Below are positions 57,531-60,998 of a stretch of DNA of 60,998 nucleotides, in pieces. The stretch's first letter is position 1. Each line of letters opens with the position of its first letter. A model generated the notes under the pieces. That model saw nothing but the letters and a program-made list of their open reading frames with translations, searched no databases and was not told the DNA's origin. A program made the position numbers and the translations under genes. Source of the DNA: Betaproteobacteria bacterium (GTDB taxonomy: Bacteria > Pseudomonadota > Gammaproteobacteria > Burkholderiales > Casimicrobiaceae); assembly GCA_013298765.1 (NCBI GenBank), contig JAAFJA010000006.1, positions 227,802 through 288,799 on the forward strand. Reading direction: 5' to 3'.

Positions 57531-58520
57531 ATGAACATGTCGAACATCAAAGCAGCGTCGGAAATGCGGCTACATGGACGAAGTCTTGCGACAGCGCAGA
57601 CAGGCGAGCGAGCACTTGGCCCGTTGGCGCAACTACCGGGAGTTTGGAAAAACCTTCCAAATCTGCCGGGCCGAGGATGGAACTTAATTGCCTTACCATT
57701 CGCGACTCCGAGCGATTCACAATTTCCGTTTAACTATCGGCTCTTAATGAATCAATACAACGAGGAGCTTAAGTTTTCATTGGTCGACAAAGGAGTGCCG
57801 AATCGAGGTATCGCTCGAATCAATGGCCAAACTGTCGACACTGACCAGTTTGTTGTGGCGCTCGACTATGAACAGTCGATCGAGCAAGTCGCCGCCGCCG
57901 ACGCGCCCGCAAGTCAACTCGCGGGAAACCCGGGTTTAGCCATTCATCACGAACCCGGACTGTGGTTACATCTCCTCAATGAGACCGATGCCGGACTAGA
58001 TGTCGCTCGGCTCGCGACAATTCCTCACGGGGACTCAGTGCTCGCAATGGGTCGCGCTTCCGTCCTCGCTGGTGCGCCGACAATCCCCACGATTTCTGGT
58101 CTACCGATCGGTGTTCGCGCTGACATCGACAACAATCCGTATCTAGGACCGTACAAAGCGTTTCATGGATCGAACAAATTCAAAGGGTTATTCGATCCTG
58201 CGACACCGAACGACTTGCTTGAAGCGGCGAACGTCGGCGTAAACATCACGAGGACGACGATACTGGATGTTGACACCGACATTCCAACAGGAGGAATCGT
58301 GAATATTCCATTTATTGTGAAACAAGCGAACGCGACATCAATGCGGTCAACTTTCTGGATACAGGAACTTGCGGAACTCGACGATGCTGGGCAACCAAAG
58401 CTTAGGCTTCAATACTCTCAAACCGTCTTTCTTGACTTTTTCCCACGCACGGACGGAGTTCCTGGGTTGATCCGATGGCCCCATGTCAGCATAAACACAC
58501 TAGAAAAAGTAAGTGGATAA
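57531..58520 (+). CDS. Possible heme-binding beta-barrel protein
   Basis: The 329-residue soluble protein has LGPLAQLPGVWKNLPNLPGRGWNLIALP near residue 30. This recalls the opening of lipocalin/nitrobindin-like heme-binding domains (GPL..L.G.W.G.G.N). The remainder is beta-rich with no clear motif, and no signal peptide is seen. The resemblance is by eye and could be superficial. It belongs to the low-GC island. Confidence 0.6.
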   Translation: MNMSNIKAASEMRLHGRSLATAQTGERALGPLAQLPGVWKNLPNLPGRGWNLIALPFATPSDSQFPFNYRLLMNQYNEELKFSLVDKGVPNRGIARINGQTVDTDQFVVALDYEQSIEQVAAADAPASQLAGNPGLAIHHEPGLWLHLLNETDAGLDVARLATIPHGDSVLAMGRASVLAGAPTIPTISGLPIGVRADIDNNPYLGPYKAFHGSNKFKGLFDPATPNDLLEAANVGVNITRTTILDVDTDIPTGGIVNIPFIVKQANATSMRSTFWIQELAELDDAGQPKLRLQYSQTVFLDFFPRTDGVPGLIRWPHVSINTLEKVSG

Positions 58521-59065
58521 GCGGGTCGGGGGAAAGCCGAATCGTCGCGTAGAACTGAATATCTCTTACTGAGAACACTGCGTATTCGCCCCTCCCGCGC
58601 CGGGAATCGGCCGCAGGTCTTGCATGCTGACCTTTGCATCACGCGAGCGATTCGATTGATCGCTCGCGCATACGCGCTCTCGATTTGATTTGTTCGCGCT
58701 CCGCTCTCAATTTTCACGTTGCAACTCACACTGGCGTTACGCACCATCGCTGCGTCCTGAACCCGCATGAGGGTGCCGCCTTTGGTTCGATTTGAATTTG
58801 ACCAAATCGCTCCTGTGGTCGCGATTTGTATCAATTTGGTGCGATCGGATCGCGCCCTGCGTTTCTTCACAAACGCGTGCGGGATCACTCGCGCGTAGCG
58901 CTCGCCCCTAACCGCTTTCAGGCGCAGCGGTTTTCAATGTTTGCCTGTCGCTAAATAGCGCGGCGTTACGTCTTTCCATTGCGGCGCTGGGCCGAATCAT
59001 CGTCGCAAAGTTGCTTCTGTTTGTTCATTTGAGCTTCACTGCTCAGTACGACGAAAGGACACGAC
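58521..59065. other. Gene-free gap with hairpins
   Basis: Contains CGCGAGCGAT-N7-ATCGCTCGCG (58642-58668), a ten-base perfect stem, and CAAATCGC/GCGATTTG arms near 58803-58828. There is no T-run next to the first. An antisense frame at 58418-58888 lacks any family and is rejected. Confidence 0.45.
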
Positions 59066-60325
59066 ATGGAACACGTCTTCAGCATTGGCAGAGCGGGCCT
59101 TGCGCTCGCCCTTTTGATGATGTTTAGCGCGAATGAAGCGCTTGCGTCATGCAGCGATAGACCCGGAACACCCAATAACCTTAAAGCCATCACCAAATCG
59201 CCGACTTCGTTGGAAATATCTTGGGAAAATCGAGCGAGCGAACGTCCCATCTTTTGGGACGTGGAGGTACTGAACGGAAACTTGCAGCCAATCGGCGGCA
59301 AACCAGCCGGGTCAAACTACGGCGGGGTGGGCAGAGGCAATCGCGCAGCAGCCACCTTTGATGTTCCGCGGCACGCGACGCAATGCTTTCGCGTGAAGGC
59401 GCGTACCCAGGCGGGCACGCAAGGCTGCGTCTCTGCTGCCTGGTCTGGCCCCATTTGCGGCAATACGAAGGTGTATGGCGCAATCGGCGAAAAGTGGTCA
59501 CAAGCCGGTGGCGACAAATCGCCGGTGGGCCCACCTGTCGGCGACGAAGCGCCCGGGGCACGCGGCGGTCGCGTGCAAAATTTCGCGAATGGGGTGATCG
59601 CGTGGACACCGCAAACGCGCGCGCACATGATCTACGGCTCTATCGCAGCGAAATGGAATCAGCTAGGTCGCGAGGGCGGAAAATGCGGCTATCCGCTTTC
59701 TGACGAAATCAACGCGAGCGGTGGCAATCGACGCAGCAATTTTGAGATTGGCGATTTATTGTGGACCCGCTCAACGAATCAAGTCAGCGACCACTGCGGC
59801 CGAAACGCAAACCCGCGCGAGGTGGTGAAAAACGCGGCAGAAGCGCTCATCGACAACAATCGCGACGTGCTCAACAATTTCTTCAAGCAGCAGTTGGGCC
59901 GCGGCGATTTGCTCGCTCGCGGTGTGACCCTTTACGACATTAACTTTCGTCTCGGCGAAGTCCAAGTCGACGTCCCATCGAACACGTCGTTCCGCATCAG
60001 CGTGAACAAATCCTACATGTATGCCAAGAGCACACAACCAACCGTTGCCGGCTCATATGCTGACCCAGCGTTCGAACTAGATTTCGACCTCGTGCTGGAA
60101 GGAAGTTTCGCGCTCACTCCGGGCGCGAAACCGAGGGTGCAAAGTCTCGTGGCCACCGTCCCGCGCCTTACGGTCAAGCCGCGCAACGTCGTCGGCGGCG
60201 CAATGACGACCATCATTTCGCTGTTTCAAGCGACCAAGCCGGGGCGCATCGCAATTCAGAACGCCGCCGACAGATACTTAACGCGCGACCTAACCGCCGA
60301 GATCAACAAGCGGCTTGGCACATAG
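59066..60325 (+). CDS. Exported FN3 and LGFP-repeat protein
   Basis: The 419-residue protein has a Sec signal peptide ending EALA, a fibronectin III-like domain (about 35-130), then two LGFP-type repeats: YGAIGEKWSQAGG...GPPVGDE and YGSIAAKWNQLGREGGKCGYPLSDE. A C-terminal part of about 170 residues has no known family. LGFP repeats are best known from cell-wall proteins of mycolic acid bacteria, where they bind envelope glycolipid. Several cysteines suggest disulfides. It is likely periplasmic or surface-bound. Confidence 0.75.
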   Translation: MEHVFSIGRAGLALALLMMFSANEALASCSDRPGTPNNLKAITKSPTSLEISWENRASERPIFWDVEVLNGNLQPIGGKPAGSNYGGVGRGNRAAATFDVPRHATQCFRVKARTQAGTQGCVSAAWSGPICGNTKVYGAIGEKWSQAGGDKSPVGPPVGDEAPGARGGRVQNFANGVIAWTPQTRAHMIYGSIAAKWNQLGREGGKCGYPLSDEINASGGNRRSNFEIGDLLWTRSTNQVSDHCGRNANPREVVKNAAEALIDNNRDVLNNFFKQQLGRGDLLARGVTLYDINFRLGEVQVDVPSNTSFRISVNKSYMYAKSTQPTVAGSYADPAFELDFDLVLEGSFALTPGAKPRVQSLVATVPRLTVKPRNVVGGAMTTIISLFQATKPGRIAIQNAADRYLTRDLTAEINKRLGT

Positions 60326-60466
60326 TAGGAGCTAACGGGGTCAAGTCTTTCATCATCACATTGGCCTCGCCAGAGCGTGCAGACTCGAATGAGATCCGAA
60401 TCCCGACGTTGCTCGCATATGCGCATCGACGCTGTATTCGCTAGACCTGCTTGCGAAACTATCTGC

Positions 60467-60850
60467 CTACGTACCGCCCACGCGTGGCGCAAGCGTCTTT
60501 CGCAACATGGTGGCTCCGGCGACTGTGATCAGTATCGAGATGAGTGCAAGTAACGGCCACGACGCCAATTGACCAGCGCTAATCGTATCGCCGAGCCAAA
60601 TGAGCAGGCTGTTGTACGCCACATGAAACACGATGCACGGCCACAGAGATCGTGTGCGCTCATAGAGCCAGCCGAGCAAAAGTCCTACAAGAAAACCAAC
60701 GACAAGTTGGTAGACATTGAAGTGCGCCGCGCCAAAGATAAGCGACGATAGGACGATCGCCTTCGTGCGCGAATACTGATTGAGAAAACTGCGTAGAAAG
60801 ATGCCGCGAAAAAGCATTTCTTCCAGTACGGGGCCGATTAAGCCCACCAC
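60467..60850 (-). CDS. CPBP intramembrane protease, N-terminally truncated
   Basis: The frame shows all catalytic CPBP motifs: VLEEMLFRG, FGAAHFN and FHVAYN. The usual first membrane helices are missing. The frame can be read in without start codon to 60914 (GFGTLLVVGLIGP just before EEMLFRG) but meets a stop at 60915-60917. A neighbouring frame holds MQGAFARAVDNSQRASYTEIQIL, so a single lost base near 60880 could have split the gene. It may be a pseudogene or start at the GTG used here. Confidence 0.6.
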   Translation of the reverse strand: MVGLIGPVLEEMLFRGIFLRSFLNQYSRTKAIVLSSLIFGAAHFNVYQLVVGFLVGLLLGWLYERTRSLWPCIVFHVAYNSLLIWLGDTISAGQLASWPLLALISILITVAGATMLRKTLAPRVGGT

Positions 60851-60910
60851 GAGTAGTGTGCCAAAGCCGCCCGCGGGAGTATCTGAATTTCTGTGTATGA
60901 GGCGCGTTGA

Positions 60911-60977
60911 GAGTTATCCACGGCGCGCGCGAAAGCTCCTTGCATAGAGCACGTTTCGCGCGCGCGGTGGGTAACTC
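60911..60977. repeat. 24-base inverted repeat at the broken CPBP N-terminus
   Basis: The arms 60911-60934 and 60954-60977 match at 22 of 24 positions (GAGTTA(T/C)CCAC then GCGCGCGCGAAA) around a 19-base loop, which itself has GCTC/GAGC. This long hairpin coincides with the end of the CPBP frame. Confidence 0.65.
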
Positions 60978-60998
60978 GGTGGTGGCATGTTAAGCCAG

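Noticed and set aside
58418-58888. Antisense frame in the gap before the LGFP gene
   Set aside because: No family resemblance, and it runs over the end of the neighbouring plus-strand gene.

Overview
The window looks like the chromosome of a free-living betaproteobacterium, probably Burkholderiales-like. The evidence is a GC-rich core with class I fumarase, isocitrate lyase, AcsA, a GlcDEF operon, a complete formimidoylglutamate-type Hut pathway and class Ia ribonucleotide reductase under NrdR-like boxes. The assignment is by gene content and style only; no rRNA or tRNA gene is visible. I see no prophage, CRISPR array or complete insertion sequence, but many short palindromic repeats sit between genes.

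Layout. 1-5.3 kb: leftward glycolate oxidation operon (FadR-type regulator, glcD, a second D-2-hydroxyacid dehydrogenase, glcE, start of glcF). 5.6-16.6 kb: histidine utilisation. hutC-D-I-G-F run left with ATGA overlaps, hutU-H run right and are followed by a NitT/TauT-type ABC importer (binding protein, permease, ATPase); a perfect TTGTCTAGACAA operator lies between the two arms. 16.6-19.2 kb: a PEP-mutase-family lyase and isocitrate lyase (aceA), separated by a stretch with a perfect -10, a 16-bp palindrome and an intrinsic terminator that may encode a small RNA or leader. 19.9-21.1 kb: an AbrB-type antitoxin with a Doc/Fic toxin, and a small membrane protein. 21.4-23 kb: flavocytochrome c sulfide dehydrogenase (fccB, fccA). 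23.3-25.5 kb: purB and a glutathione S-transferase. 25.6-34.1 kb: a two-subunit sodium:solute symporter, a TPR protein, a small membrane protein, acsA, a UPF0114 protein and fumarase. With aceA and glc this forms an acetate/glyoxylate/C2 theme. 34.2-37.3 kb: a GGDEF-EAL protein, a MobA-like nucleotidyltransferase and dcd. 37.5-45.6 kb: a TPR regulator-like protein followed by a 2055-residue multidomain exported protein. 45.7-47.7 kb: a translationally coupled YcaQ-type glycosylase and PdeM-type phosphoesterase. 48.3-54.3 kb: nrdA and nrdB separated by a Kbp/YgaU homologue, a DUF1508 gene with an exceptionally long Shine-Dalgarno sequence, and a DUF2442 gene.

54.3-58.5 kb is visibly poorer in GC than its flanks and reads as an acquired island. 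It holds a one-base-overlapping pair of a receiver-domain protein with a hydrophobic C-terminus and a soluble sensor-less histidine kinase, a REPIN-like inverted repeat pair, a lipoprotein of unknown function and a possible heme-binding beta-barrel protein. 59-61 kb has an exported FN3/LGFP-repeat protein and a CPBP intramembrane protease that appears to have lost its N-terminus beside a long inverted repeat.

The strongest candidates for something undescribed are the receiver/kinase module (54355-55769), the coupled glycosylase-phosphoesterase pair, the giant protein whose FG-GAP propeller is inserted inside a cadherin-like domain, and the candidate small RNA or leader downstream of aceA.
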